Below are positions 33,336 to 42,724 of a stretch of DNA of 53,846 bases, piece by piece. Numbering within the stretch: position 1 is the stretch's first letter; each line of letters starts with the position of its first letter. The translations under genes were made by a program, and so were the position numbers. The notes under the pieces were generated by a model. It was not told the DNA's origin. It saw only the letters and a program-made list of their open reading frames with translations, and searched no databases. The DNA is from Verrucomicrobiota bacterium (GTDB lineage Bacteria; Verrucomicrobiota; Verrucomicrobiia; Verrucomicrobiales; Verrucomicrobiaceae), in assembly GCA_963204975.1 (NCBI GenBank), contig CAUJJC010000102.1, positions 1 through 53,846 of the forward strand. The letters are read 5' to 3'.

Positions 33336-34778
33336 ATGAACTTCGATTCCTCTCTCACTCCAGCCCAGACCCGCCGCGAATTCGTCAAGGCGCTGAGTGC
33401 TTCGAGCCTCGCTGCCCTGATGGCGAACGAGCCGCGAGCCTTTGGGAACACCAAAGTCGAGCATCCCAAGGCGACGGCGGATTGCTGCATCGTTCTCTGG
33501 TGTGCTGGTGGCATGGCCGCTCCCGAGACCTGGGACCCGAAGCGCTACCTGCCCTTCGAGGTGGGGCTGGAGGTGGACAAGATCCTCAGCACCTTCCCGG
33601 CCATCGACACCGTGGTGGATGGGCTCAAGATCTCCCAGGGACTGGAAAACTGCTCGAAGATCATGGACCGCGGCACGGTGATCCGCAGTGCTGTGCAGCC
33701 CGATCTCGGCAGCATCCTGCACAGCCGTCATCAGTATCACTGGCATACGGGCTATGTGCCCCCGCAGACGGTTGCCGCGCCCCACATCGGCGCGTGGATG
33801 GCCAAGGTGCTTGGTCCGCGCAACCCAGTGATCCCTCCCTTCATCAATATCGGCCAGCGTCTGGAAGGCGTGGGCGAGCAGGAGGAATTGAAGGCCTTCA
33901 CCACGGGCGGCTTTTTTGGCAGCGAGTTTGGTCCTTTCAATCTGCCCTTCCCCGACGATGCCGCACGGTCCGTGAAACCACCGGAGGGCATGGATGCCGG
34001 GCGATTCGGCAATCGATACAAGGCCTATCGCAAGCTGGTGGATGCCAGTCCGCATCGCGAGTTCATGAGCGACTACCAGCAGCAGTCCATGCTGCGGAGC
34101 ATGGACAACGCTCAGCGATTGCTCAGTTCGAAGGAGAAGGATGCGTTCGATATCGCGCTCGAGTCCAAGGAGACCCTCGCTGCCTATGGCGAAGGGCGCT
34201 TCGGTCGCGGATGTCTCCTCGCACGCCGACTGGTGGAGGCGGGTGCCCGGTTCATCGAAGTGACGACCGAATACGTTCCCTTCCTCCATTGGGACACGCA
34301 TGAAAACGGCCACGACACGCTCGTGCGCATGAAGAAGGAAATCGACGCCCCCATCGCCCAGCTCGTGCTCGACCTCGAAAAGCGAGGGATGCTCGATCGC
34401 ACCCTGATCGTGATCGCCAGCGAGTTCAGTCGCGACATGATGATCGAAGGCGTGCCCGGCAGCACCGCGAAGGATCAGAGCCGCGCGAAGACGGACAAGC
34501 TCGCCGAGATGAAGCACTACGGCCTGCACCGTCACTTCACGGGCGGCACCAGCGTGGTGATGTTCGGCGGCGGTGTGAAGAAGGGCTCGATCTACGGTGC
34601 CACAGCCGACGAACGCCCTCTCGTGGCCGTGAAGAACCCGGTCAGCATCGACAACCTGCACGCCTCCATCTTCACCGCCATGGGCATCAGCCCCAAAACG
34701 GCCTACGACATCGAGAAGCGCCCCTTCTACGCCACCGTCGATGGCAAGGGCGAGGCGGTGAAGGAGTTGTTCTCGTAG
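33336..34778 (+). CDS. DUF1501 protein, Tat-like signal
   Basis: A 480-residue sulfatase-like protein of the DUF1501 family. The N-terminus TRREFVKALSASSLAAL has the twin-arginine pattern for folded export. The alkaline-phosphatase-like fold is suggested by LWCAGGMAAPETWDPK, SVVMFGGGVKKG and the late LVAVKNPVSIDNLHASIFTAMG. In this phylum DUF1501 genes usually sit next to DUF1549/DUF1553 genes; here the only such gene is about 6 kb away on the other strand. Catalytic activity is not known. Confidence 0.85.
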   Translation: MNFDSSLTPAQTRREFVKALSASSLAALMANEPRAFGNTKVEHPKATADCCIVLWCAGGMAAPETWDPKRYLPFEVGLEVDKILSTFPAIDTVVDGLKISQGLENCSKIMDRGTVIRSAVQPDLGSILHSRHQYHWHTGYVPPQTVAAPHIGAWMAKVLGPRNPVIPPFINIGQRLEGVGEQEELKAFTTGGFFGSEFGPFNLPFPDDAARSVKPPEGMDAGRFGNRYKAYRKLVDASPHREFMSDYQQQSMLRSMDNAQRLLSSKEKDAFDIALESKETLAAYGEGRFGRGCLLARRLVEAGARFIEVTTEYVPFLHWDTHENGHDTLVRMKKEIDAPIAQLVLDLEKRGMLDRTLIVIASEFSRDMMIEGVPGSTAKDQSRAKTDKLAEMKHYGLHRHFTGGTSVVMFGGGVKKGSIYGATADERPLVAVKNPVSIDNLHASIFTAMGISPKTAYDIEKRPFYATVDGKGEAVKELFS

Positions 34779-34805
34779 TCTTCGCGAACGGCGATCCAAG
34801 GACAC

Positions 34806-34838
34806 AAAAAAGCCAGGAGCCTAACGGCCCCTGGCTTT
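34806..34838 (+). terminator. Bidirectional terminator between DUF1501 and fba genes
   Basis: A hairpin with stem AAAGCCAGG (34809-34817) pairing with CCTGGCTTT (34830-34838) and inner GCC:GGC pairs around a TAAC loop. It has an A-run on the left and a T-run on the right, so it can end transcription in both directions. It sits between two convergent genes, which fits. Confidence 0.85.
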
Positions 34839-34855
34839 GTAAATGGATCGGTTGA

Positions 34856-35887
<1,032 letters not shown>

Positions 35888-36105
35888 GAGAATGAGGCGG
35901 GGGCTAGGAGGTTGGCGATGAAACAATCCGCCGCCTGGAGTGGCGTCGGAGTCCTGCGTTTAGCAGTTTATGTGCCGAGTGCAACCCTGGCTCTGGCCGC
36001 ACGTCTCGGGTGCAACTTTTGAGCACGGAGCCAGTTTTAGTCTGCATGTCTTCATCCGTCTTGCCCGTTGCCAAGTCCACAATCACACCGACCGTTCCCG
36101 CCATC

Positions 36106-36795
36106 ATGGTGAGAGGTCTGTCGATGATGTTTTGTGTGGTGCTGACGCTGGGGGTGGCAGCTCTGTCTGCGCAGGAACCTCCCCCGCCGAAGCCTCCGGG
36201 TGACGAGCACGGCAAGCCCCCTCGTGGTCCCGGCGGACCTCGTTTTGGCATGGGGGGCGGCATGAGAGAGTCCGGTTGGGATCAGCTCAATGAGGACGAA
36301 AAAAAGAAGCTCCGTGAGGCCATCGACAAGGTCTGGGACACCGCCGAGGTGGCTGCCTCGCGAGATAAAATCATGAAGGCCACTGAGGAGATGCGCACTA
36401 CGCTGCGCACGGCCTTGGAGAAAAGTGATCCCGATGCTGCCAAAATCATGGCCAAGGTGAAAACGCCTTTCCCCTGGCCATCGCACCGTGGTCCGCCGCC
36501 GATGCCAAATCCCGAGGACCCCAACTTCCCACGCATGGCCACGATGCGCCTCGGCTTCGAAATGCTCTCGATCGCCAAGCCCGAACAACGCGAAGCCATG
36601 CGCCACCTGCACGAGCGTCTGGTGGAATTGCCTTCGGTGAAGGACGCCGCAGCGAAGCTCGAAGCCGCCCCCATTTCAGGGCGCATGGAGGCCTTCAAGA
36701 TGCTGCGCGAGACCTACCAGAAAGAGCGTGAGCGCGAGATCGCCGAGTATCGTGCCCGTCGCCGCGATAGCGCGCCTGAAGCGGACAAGAAATAG
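36106..36795 (+). CDS. Secreted Pro-rich and helical protein (Spy/CpxP-like overall shape)
   Basis: A 229-residue protein. The first ~22 residues form a signal peptide (VLTLGVAALSAQ), followed by a Pro/Gly-rich stretch (EPPPPKPPGDEHGKPPRGPGG) and then long amphipathic helices with many charges (EDEKKKLREAIDKVWD, EQREAMRHLHERLVEL, KEREREIAEYRARRR). This resembles periplasmic chaperone or heavy-metal-sensor proteins in general shape, but no LTxxQ motif is clear, so I leave the family open. Earlier ATGs (36010, 36046) are possible; 36106 gives the signal peptide directly. Confidence 0.7.
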   Translation: MVRGLSMMFCVVLTLGVAALSAQEPPPPKPPGDEHGKPPRGPGGPRFGMGGGMRESGWDQLNEDEKKKLREAIDKVWDTAEVAASRDKIMKATEEMRTTLRTALEKSDPDAAKIMAKVKTPFPWPSHRGPPPMPNPEDPNFPRMATMRLGFEMLSIAKPEQREAMRHLHERLVELPSVKDAAAKLEAAPISGRMEAFKMLRETYQKEREREIAEYRARRRDSAPEADKK

Positions 36796-36832
36796 TCCCG
36801 CAATGGCCCGCCCGAGGTGCTGAATGGCTACC

Positions 36833-36919
36833 TCAAGCAAAAGAGTTGAGCTTCACGAGCCGCTCAAAGAACTCGTGACGTTCTTTGGCGGCTTTGCGTT
36901 CGAGCAGGGCGAGTGAGAC
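36833..36919 (-). pseudogene. 28-codon in-frame extension after the ThuA-protein stop
   Basis: Immediately after the TAA stop of the ThuA-dehydrogenase gene (36920-36922), the same frame continues for 28 sense codons to a TGA at 36833-36835, reading VSLALLERKAAKERHEFF-ERLVKLNSFA. The composition looks like coding sequence (amphipathic helix). It has no start of its own. It may be a remnant of a larger or neighbouring gene, or chance. Confidence 0.3.
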
Positions 36920-39900
36920 TTACTTCCCAGCCACCCACTTCACCGAATTCGCGAGGATCGCTTTGAACGCAGGCATGTCGTGGACCTTGTCGTCGTGGCC
37001 GAGGGCGATGCCGACGATGCGTGCCTTCGGATGATCGGTGATCCAGACACTCGGATGCGGCTTGTTGTATTTCTGCGAGGGCGAGGTCTCGGCGAGGACT
37101 TCGATCTTGTTCGTGCCTTCCGGCGCGCCTTCGGCGTTCATATAATACAGCTCGTCAAAGACCTCGAAGCTGTCCGGCACGCCGACCATGATGGCGTGAT
37201 CGCGGCGGGTGACGTTGACTTTGAAATTGCCGAGCTTGTCGTGGCCACGCGAACCGCCGCCGACGATCTCTTTGTTGATCTCGGGCCAGCCACCAAAGCC
37301 ATACCAAGTGCCGGGATGGAGCATCACGACGCCTTTGCCAGCGTTCACGCGATCGAAAAGCGCTTTGCGATACTTGGCGGTGTCGAAGAACTTGCGGTTC
37401 ACGCTGATGACGGCCACGTCGGCCTCAGCAAGAAGGTCGGCGGCTTGGTCGCGGTCTTCGGTGTAGTGAACGGTGTAGCCAGCGGCCTTGAGCGTGGCCA
37501 CGTCGGTGTCGCCGAAGAACTTGGCGAAGTTGTGCGAGGAGCCGCCGCCGATCACGAGCACCTTTGCCTTGCCGGCTTCCCACGCGGGAGCAGTCGTGGG
37601 CACGAGCGGGCCATCGCCTTTGCCGCCTTCCTTGGGCGAATCAGCTGGCGCGGGACCGTTCTGTGCGGCTTCGGGCTTGCCCTTGCCCTTGGCGTTTCCG
37701 CGAGGTGCGGGTGTGTCGCGGGCTTCACCTTTGGCTTCCACACGGCCTTCGATGTCAGCGGTGACGGCGACCACGACGGGCGTGGTGCGATTGCCGTTCG
37801 GGCTTTCGAGGATCAAGGATTTCGCGACGCCTTTCTTCGTGAGCTTGAGCGTGACGAGGCGCACCTGGCCGCCGTTGCAGAGGTCCTCGACATACTTAGA
37901 GCCCGGCACTTCGACGGGGCGGATGTAGTCAGCGAATTCGACGCCGTTCTTCAGATCGAATACCTCACGCTCGCCGCTGGCATAGACCACGGTGGCGAGG
38001 AGCGCGGTGGCCTTGTCCTGTCCATACGGGAAGCCCCAGCCGCTGATGCCGCTGAGAAGCTGGAGGCGCTTGGTTTCCACATTGAGCGCGACCTCGACCT
38101 TCGCGGGGAAGGTCTGGCCATGAACATCAGGCGACGGGCCGCCTTTGAGCACGATGAGGTTCGCGCCGGTCGCGCTCTTGGCCGGATCGACGACGGCAAA
38201 CGGAATGCCTTCGACGGTGACGTTGCCGAACTTCGCGAGTTTCACCTGCCCACCGCGAGGATCAGGGCTGCCGAAAAGCCCATCGCGGCTGTCAGCGGTG
38301 AAGGCATCGGTAAGCGGGATCACGCGGAAGTGCTTCGCCGCATCGCCGACGATGAAGGCGAGGATGTCGCGGATGTTCTCAGCGCCGAGACCTTCGAGCC
38401 CTTCGGGCATGAGCGACATCTTCGTATTGATGCGCTCCTTGATGTCGGGCTTCTTCACTTCGAAGTCGCCTGCCTGATTGCGCAAGGTGACACTGGCGCT
38501 GTTCTCGGAGGCGATGACGCCAGCGAGTGTCTCGCCGTTGTTCTTGGTGATGTTCCAGTTGTAGAAGCTGGGGTCCACCTCGCGATTGGGATCGAGGATA
38601 TGAATCACAAGTTCAGCAGGGCCATGCGCGCCCATGCCGACGAGTGGTGGTGCCACGTCCTTGCCGATGTCACCGAGCTTGTGACAAACCGCACACGCGG
38701 CGGTGAAAAGCACCTTACCCTTCGCGGCATCGCCTGGTTGCTCCACGATCGGTGTGAACTGCGCGATCAACTCGGCGCGCTTCTTCGCGTTCGGGTTGAG
38801 CTTCTCCATCATCGTGGCGGCGCGCTTGGCCACCTGTTTGTTCGGATGCGTGCGGAGACGCGCGATGTTGCCAGGCCCGAGCACTTTCGGGTCGAATTTG
38901 CCGTCTTGAATCGCGGTGAGCAGCGCTTGTGTGGCTTGAGGACGCTTCAGCACGGCATCGAAGGCGACTTGTTGCAGCGCAGGTTTCAGCGTGTCCAAAG
39001 CCATCACCAGCGGTGCTGCGTTGCCGCTCTCATCGAGCGCGGTGATGATCTCACGCGCAAGTTCTTCGGGCGAAGTCGGATCAGCCAGTGCCTCGACACC
39101 AATCTGTGCATTCGATCCACCCAGCGCGATGAGAGCCTTCGCGGCGCCGATGCGTTCTGGCAGCGGCGCACCGTTCTTGCCAAGCACACCGCTCAGGCTG
39201 GCGATCTGCGTCTTGATCACATCGGCAAGCGCGCCGCCCTTGTCCCACTTCACTGCGAGCGGCAGCGCCGCCGGAGCGAGTGCGGGCTGTGCGAGCAACT
39301 TCTTCATGGCTTCGGTGAGCGCTGGTGTGAGCGTGGGAATGTCGTTCACCTGCTGTGCAATGCCTTGCAGGATGATGATCTTCAATGCGTCGGCCTTCGT
39401 GTCAGCACTAGCGCAGGCTTCGATCAACTTTTCAGCAGACTTGGCCAGAGGCAGCAGCGACTTCACCAGCAAGTCCACGCCTTCAGGAGAACCAAGCGCC
39501 TTGGCGATCACATCATCCGCGTGATCCGCAGAGGCTGCGATCACAGCGGAGCGTGTCCAATCATCCTGTGCGGACTTGAAAGCAGAAAGCGGTTCGGCTT
39601 TCGACTCGAACGTGCGCAGCGCGGCGCTGCCGATCTCCCCCTTCGACTCTGGGCGGTGGCGATAGGTGCTGGCGACCTGCTTCGCTTCCTTGTGATTCAC
39701 CTTCCAGATGCGGCCGTAGTAATGATCGCGGTCGGGGCGCACGGCGGCATTGGCGGGACCATGGATCGGGCCGCGTGTGTCGTTGTGGATGACGGCTTGA
39801 TTGTAGAAATCGACGACATAAAGCGCGCCATCGGGCCCAACGCGGGTTTCAATCGGGCGGAACCAGAGGTCTTTGCTGCGGATGAACTCGGTCTCCTCGC

Positions 39901-41773
39901 GGCCCGGTTCCTTGTGCGACTTGTAGGTCACGCCGTCCTTCTCGACGAACTCGTGATGAACGATGTTGAGCGTGGGCTCGGTGGTGAAGTAGCTGTAGTT
40001 CCACTTCGCCGGCCAGGCACCGCCTTCATAGATGGCGCAGCCAGCAGCGGCGGTGAATTCGCCCACGAGATCGATCTGCACATACGCTTGCTCCGGCCAT
40101 GACATAAGCGGGTAGCTCTTCTGGTGTTCCATCATGCCTTTGTAGCTGTTGGTGCCGGGGATCTTGCCTTTGGCCAGCACATACTCGGGCAGCACGGTGT
40201 GGAAGAACACGGTGCCGCTGGTGGGCTGCGTCCAGAAGACCTGGCCATCGGAGGTGATGTCGAGGCCCCAGGTGTTGCCTCCTTTGGATGCGTATTGCTC
40301 GATCTCAGTGCCGTCGGGTTTGAACCGAACGACGCCGCTGCCGATGGTGACAGGCGCTTTGCCAGGCGTGCCGAGCGCGGTCACGTCGCCGGAGCTATAA
40401 CCGTGCGTCGCATAAATCCAGCCATCAGGTCCCCAGCGCAGGTTGTTAATGACGGCGTGCGTGTCGCGGATGCCGAGGCCGGTGTAGATCTTCTCGCGTT
40501 TGTCAGCAACGCCGTCGCCATCGGTGTCCTGAAGGTTCCAGATGTCAGGCGCGGCGCAGACGATGACGCCATTCTTGTAAAGCACGAAGCTGGTGGCGAG
40601 TTCGAGCTTGTCGGCAAAGACATGCTTCTTGTCCATCACGCCATCGCCGTTCGTGTCTTCCAGCCATGAGATGCGGTCGATGGGATCGCGGTCGAGCTTC
40701 TTCGTCCACGAGCCACTGTCCTTCCAAACCTCCACGTTTAGTTCGCGACGACCGTTCGGATACTCGGGCGTTTCGACGACCCATAGGCGACCCTTCTCAT
40801 CCCAGTCCACGTTCATCACCTTGTTGATCAGCGGCTCGGAGGCGACCAGAGAGATGTTGAATTCAGGATGCACTTCGAGCTTCTCCGCCGCCTTGCTCGG
40901 ATGCACGGGGCCGCCTTCGGGATAGCGGATCGCATCGCCGAGTTCCTCCGGCTTGCAGAGTTCATCCGCGTTCTCGCGCTTGCCCGCCCAGGCAATGCCG
41001 CGCAGGATCATCGTGCGCAGGGTGTTGTGGCTGAAGTTTTTATACCAGTGGCCGGGGATGCAGACAAAGGAGCGATACTTGTCCTTCTCATAAGTCCAAA
41101 CCTGCGGCTGGATGTCGTAGATGTTGACGCCCTTCTTCTTCGCCACCGCTTCGGCGGCGCGAGCCTGGGCTTCCTTGTTGCCCTTGCCACCGGTGTCCTT
41201 CGGGTTCGGCGTGTAGGCTCCGGCGAGGATGCGGCACTCGGGCAGCACGTCCATGTCGTAGTAGATCTCGTCGTCCATCGCGAAGTTCGCCATGTCCGTG
41301 GTGATGGGGTTCTCGCGATCGGTGAAGTAGAGATGCATGGGTGCCTCCAGCCACTTCGTGGGGCGCTGATGATTCCACGAGCCGCCGACCACCGAGGCAA
41401 ACCAGCCCGGATCACGCGACACTGCGGCTGCATGAATCGTCACGATGCCGCCGCCGCGTGCGAGGAACTCCATGAGGTTCTTTCGCTCGTCGCCGATCTT
41501 GATATTGCCCGCCTCCTGCGCGTGCAGGATCAGCACGTCCGTGCGGTCGAGCTGTTCCTTGGTCGGAAACTCCAGCGAGCCCTCGCACTTCGCGCCGCGC
41601 TCATTGAGCATGGGCACCCAGTCCTTGAGGAACTGCGGGAAATCATGGGCACCTGGGCCATGTGATTTGGCTCCAGCGCGGATGAAGACGCGGAGCGGGT
41701 CGGCCGCGAATGACGAATGACTAATGCCGAATGACGAAAGTAGAACGGCGGCGGCTAGGATGAGGCGTTTCAT
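36920..41773 (-). CDS. ThuA / PVC dehydrogenase / HEAT / haem / ThuA fusion protein
   Basis: A 1617-residue secreted protein. After a signal peptide (about 1-24) it has a ThuA domain (about 26-265; HAQEAGNI, GGGIVTIHAAA, NFSHNTLRTMILRGIAWAG), then a membrane-bound dehydrogenase-like propeller typical of the PVC group (about 290-700; LPINxVMNVDW-like, DTNGDGVMDKK, GWIYATHG, RVGPDGALYVVDFYN), helical HEAT-like repeats (about 720-1010), and a cytochrome c motif Cys1027-x-x-Cys1030-His1031. Next is a beta-rich region with a Lys/Gly/Pro linker, and a second ThuA domain from about 1390 to the end (VLVIGGGSSHNFAKFF, HPGTWYGFGGWPE, HAIMVGVPDSFEVFDELYYM). Such proteins are thought to oxidise sugars in the periplasm; ThuA is linked to disaccharide metabolism. 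The ATG at 41773 gives the signal peptide. Confidence 0.88.
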   Translation of the reverse strand: MKRLILAAAVLLSSFGISHSSFAADPLRVFIRAGAKSHGPGAHDFPQFLKDWVPMLNERGAKCEGSLEFPTKEQLDRTDVLILHAQEAGNIKIGDERKNLMEFLARGGGIVTIHAAAVSRDPGWFASVVGGSWNHQRPTKWLEAPMHLYFTDRENPITTDMANFAMDDEIYYDMDVLPECRILAGAYTPNPKDTGGKGNKEAQARAAEAVAKKKGVNIYDIQPQVWTYEKDKYRSFVCIPGHWYKNFSHNTLRTMILRGIAWAGKRENADELCKPEELGDAIRYPEGGPVHPSKAAEKLEVHPEFNISLVASEPLINKVMNVDWDEKGRLWVVETPEYPNGRRELNVEVWKDSGSWTKKLDRDPIDRISWLEDTNGDGVMDKKHVFADKLELATSFVLYKNGVIVCAAPDIWNLQDTDGDGVADKREKIYTGLGIRDTHAVINNLRWGPDGWIYATHGYSSGDVTALGTPGKAPVTIGSGVVRFKPDGTEIEQYASKGGNTWGLDITSDGQVFWTQPTSGTVFFHTVLPEYVLAKGKIPGTNSYKGMMEHQKSYPLMSWPEQAYVQIDLVGEFTAAAGCAIYEGGAWPAKWNYSYFTTEPTLNIVHHEFVEKDGVTYKSHKEPGREETEFIRSKDLWFRPIETRVGPDGALYVVDFYNQAVIHNDTRGPIHGPANAAVRPDRDHYYGRIWKVNHKEAKQVASTYRHRPESKGEIGSAALRTFESKAEPLSAFKSAQDDWTRSAVIAASADHADDVIAKALGSPEGVDLLVKSLLPLAKSAEKLIEACASADTKADALKIIILQGIAQQVNDIPTLTPALTEAMKKLLAQPALAPAALPLAVKWDKGGALADVIKTQIASLSGVLGKNGAPLPERIGAAKALIALGGSNAQIGVEALADPTSPEELAREIITALDESGNAAPLVMALDTLKPALQQVAFDAVLKRPQATQALLTAIQDGKFDPKVLGPGNIARLRTHPNKQVAKRAATMMEKLNPNAKKRAELIAQFTPIVEQPGDAAKGKVLFTAACAVCHKLGDIGKDVAPPLVGMGAHGPAELVIHILDPNREVDPSFYNWNITKNNGETLAGVIASENSASVTLRNQAGDFEVKKPDIKERINTKMSLMPEGLEGLGAENIRDILAFIVGDAAKHFRVIPLTDAFTADSRDGLFGSPDPRGGQVKLAKFGNVTVEGIPFAVVDPAKSATGANLIVLKGGPSPDVHGQTFPAKVEVALNVETKRLQLLSGISGWGFPYGQDKATALLATVVYASGEREVFDLKNGVEFADYIRPVEVPGSKYVEDLCNGGQVRLVTLKLTKKGVAKSLILESPNGNRTTPVVVAVTADIEGRVEAKGEARDTPAPRGNAKGKGKPEAAQNGPAPADSPKEGGKGDGPLVPTTAPAWEAGKAKVLVIGGGSSHNFAKFFGDTDVATLKAAGYTVHYTEDRDQAADLLAEADVAVISVNRKFFDTAKYRKALFDRVNAGKGVVMLHPGTWYGFGGWPEINKEIVGGGSRGHDKLGNFKVNVTRRDHAIMVGVPDSFEVFDELYYMNAEGAPEGTNKIEVLAETSPSQKYNKPHPSVWITDHPKARIVGIALGHDDKVHDMPAFKAILANSVKWVAGK
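41708..41742 (-). repeat. Tandem heptamer repeat in the signal-peptide codons
   Basis: Five 7-base units run in tandem on the plus strand: cgaatga, cgaatga, ctaatgc, cgaatga, cgaaagt. Three are exact. They encode the end of the signal peptide of the ThuA protein (about residues 11-22). Gain or loss of one unit would shift the frame. Confidence 0.5.
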
Positions 41774-41894
41774 AAAAAGTTGGGCGGATGCTACAGAGAC
41801 GAACGCCCGTCGTGAAGCCCATTTACGCACCGGGCACTATTTGAAATGCACATGCCCGGCCTTGCGGCGTCCGCTGCGCCGCCGATGAATCGTC

Positions 41895-42695
41895 ATGCGA
41901 CTCTACGATGCGCACAACCACTTCCAGGACGACCGGCTGAATGGCCAGCGCGAGTCCATCGCCGCGATGCTGCCTGGCATCGGCTTGCAGCGTGCGGTGG
42001 TCGCGGGCTCGGGAGTGGATGACTGGGAGCAGGTCGCAGCGCTTGCGGAGGAACACGCGTGGGTCCTGCCGTCGTTCGGCGTGCATCCGTGGTATGTGAA
42101 GGAACAGCCGCAGGACTGGCTCTCGACGCTGGCGAGCTACTTGCAGCGCTTCCCCAACGCTGGTGTAGGCGAGATTGGTTTGGATCGCTGGATCGAGAAC
42201 GCGGATGTGGATCTCCAGGTGCGTATGATGCGAGCACAACTCGATCTCGCGGCTCGCGATGACCGGCCTGCGACGATTCACTGCCTGCGTGCCTTCGGTT
42301 TGCTCGATGAAGTGCTGCGCACCAACGAGCGTCCAGTTCGCGGCTTTCTGCTGCACTCATATGGTGGCCCGGTGGAGATGGTGGAGGGCTTCGCGAAGCT
42401 GGGGGCCTACTTCTCGGTGTCGCCCTACTTCCTGCACGAGCGCAAGGCACGTCAGTGGGAGACCTTTCGTCGCGTGCAGTTGGATCGCTTGCTGGTGGAG
42501 ACCGATGCGCCTGACATGTGGCCGCCGGATGCGATCAATCCGCGTCCACTGCGCGATCAGGCTGACAAACCGATCAATCATCCGGCGAACATCGACCTGA
42601 TGTATCGCGAACTCGCGAAGCTGCGCGGACTGGCCGTCGAAGCACTGGCTGCGCAGGTGGAGCAAAACTTTGCCGCGCTCTTTGGCATTGCGTAG
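41895..42695 (+). CDS. TatD-family metal-dependent hydrolase
   Basis: A 266-residue TIM-barrel hydrolase. It has DAHNHFQDDR with the HxH metal pair at the N-terminus, SFGVHPWYV, GEIGLD (Glu ligand), IHCLRAF, LLHSYGG and LLVETDAPDMW (metal Asp). This matches TatD/YcfH-type DNases and hydrolases. Some blocks deviate (LRAF after IHC in place of R-A/E), so the substrate is open. It lies between the ThuA gene (divergent) and a lipoprotein hydrolase 29 bases downstream. Confidence 0.88.
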   Translation: MRLYDAHNHFQDDRLNGQRESIAAMLPGIGLQRAVVAGSGVDDWEQVAALAEEHAWVLPSFGVHPWYVKEQPQDWLSTLASYLQRFPNAGVGEIGLDRWIENADVDLQVRMMRAQLDLAARDDRPATIHCLRAFGLLDEVLRTNERPVRGFLLHSYGGPVEMVEGFAKLGAYFSVSPYFLHERKARQWETFRRVQLDRLLVETDAPDMWPPDAINPRPLRDQADKPINHPANIDLMYRELAKLRGLAVEALAAQVEQNFAALFGIA

Positions 42696-42724
42696 CGCCA
42701 GCCACCACGCCATCACAGCCGCGC

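Noticed and set aside
33315..34805. A 496-codon minus-strand open frame.
   Set aside because: Antisense to the DUF1501 gene; no domain recognised.
36980..40102. A 1040-codon plus-strand open frame.
   Set aside because: Antisense to the ThuA-dehydrogenase gene, which has clear domains, signal peptide and haem motif.
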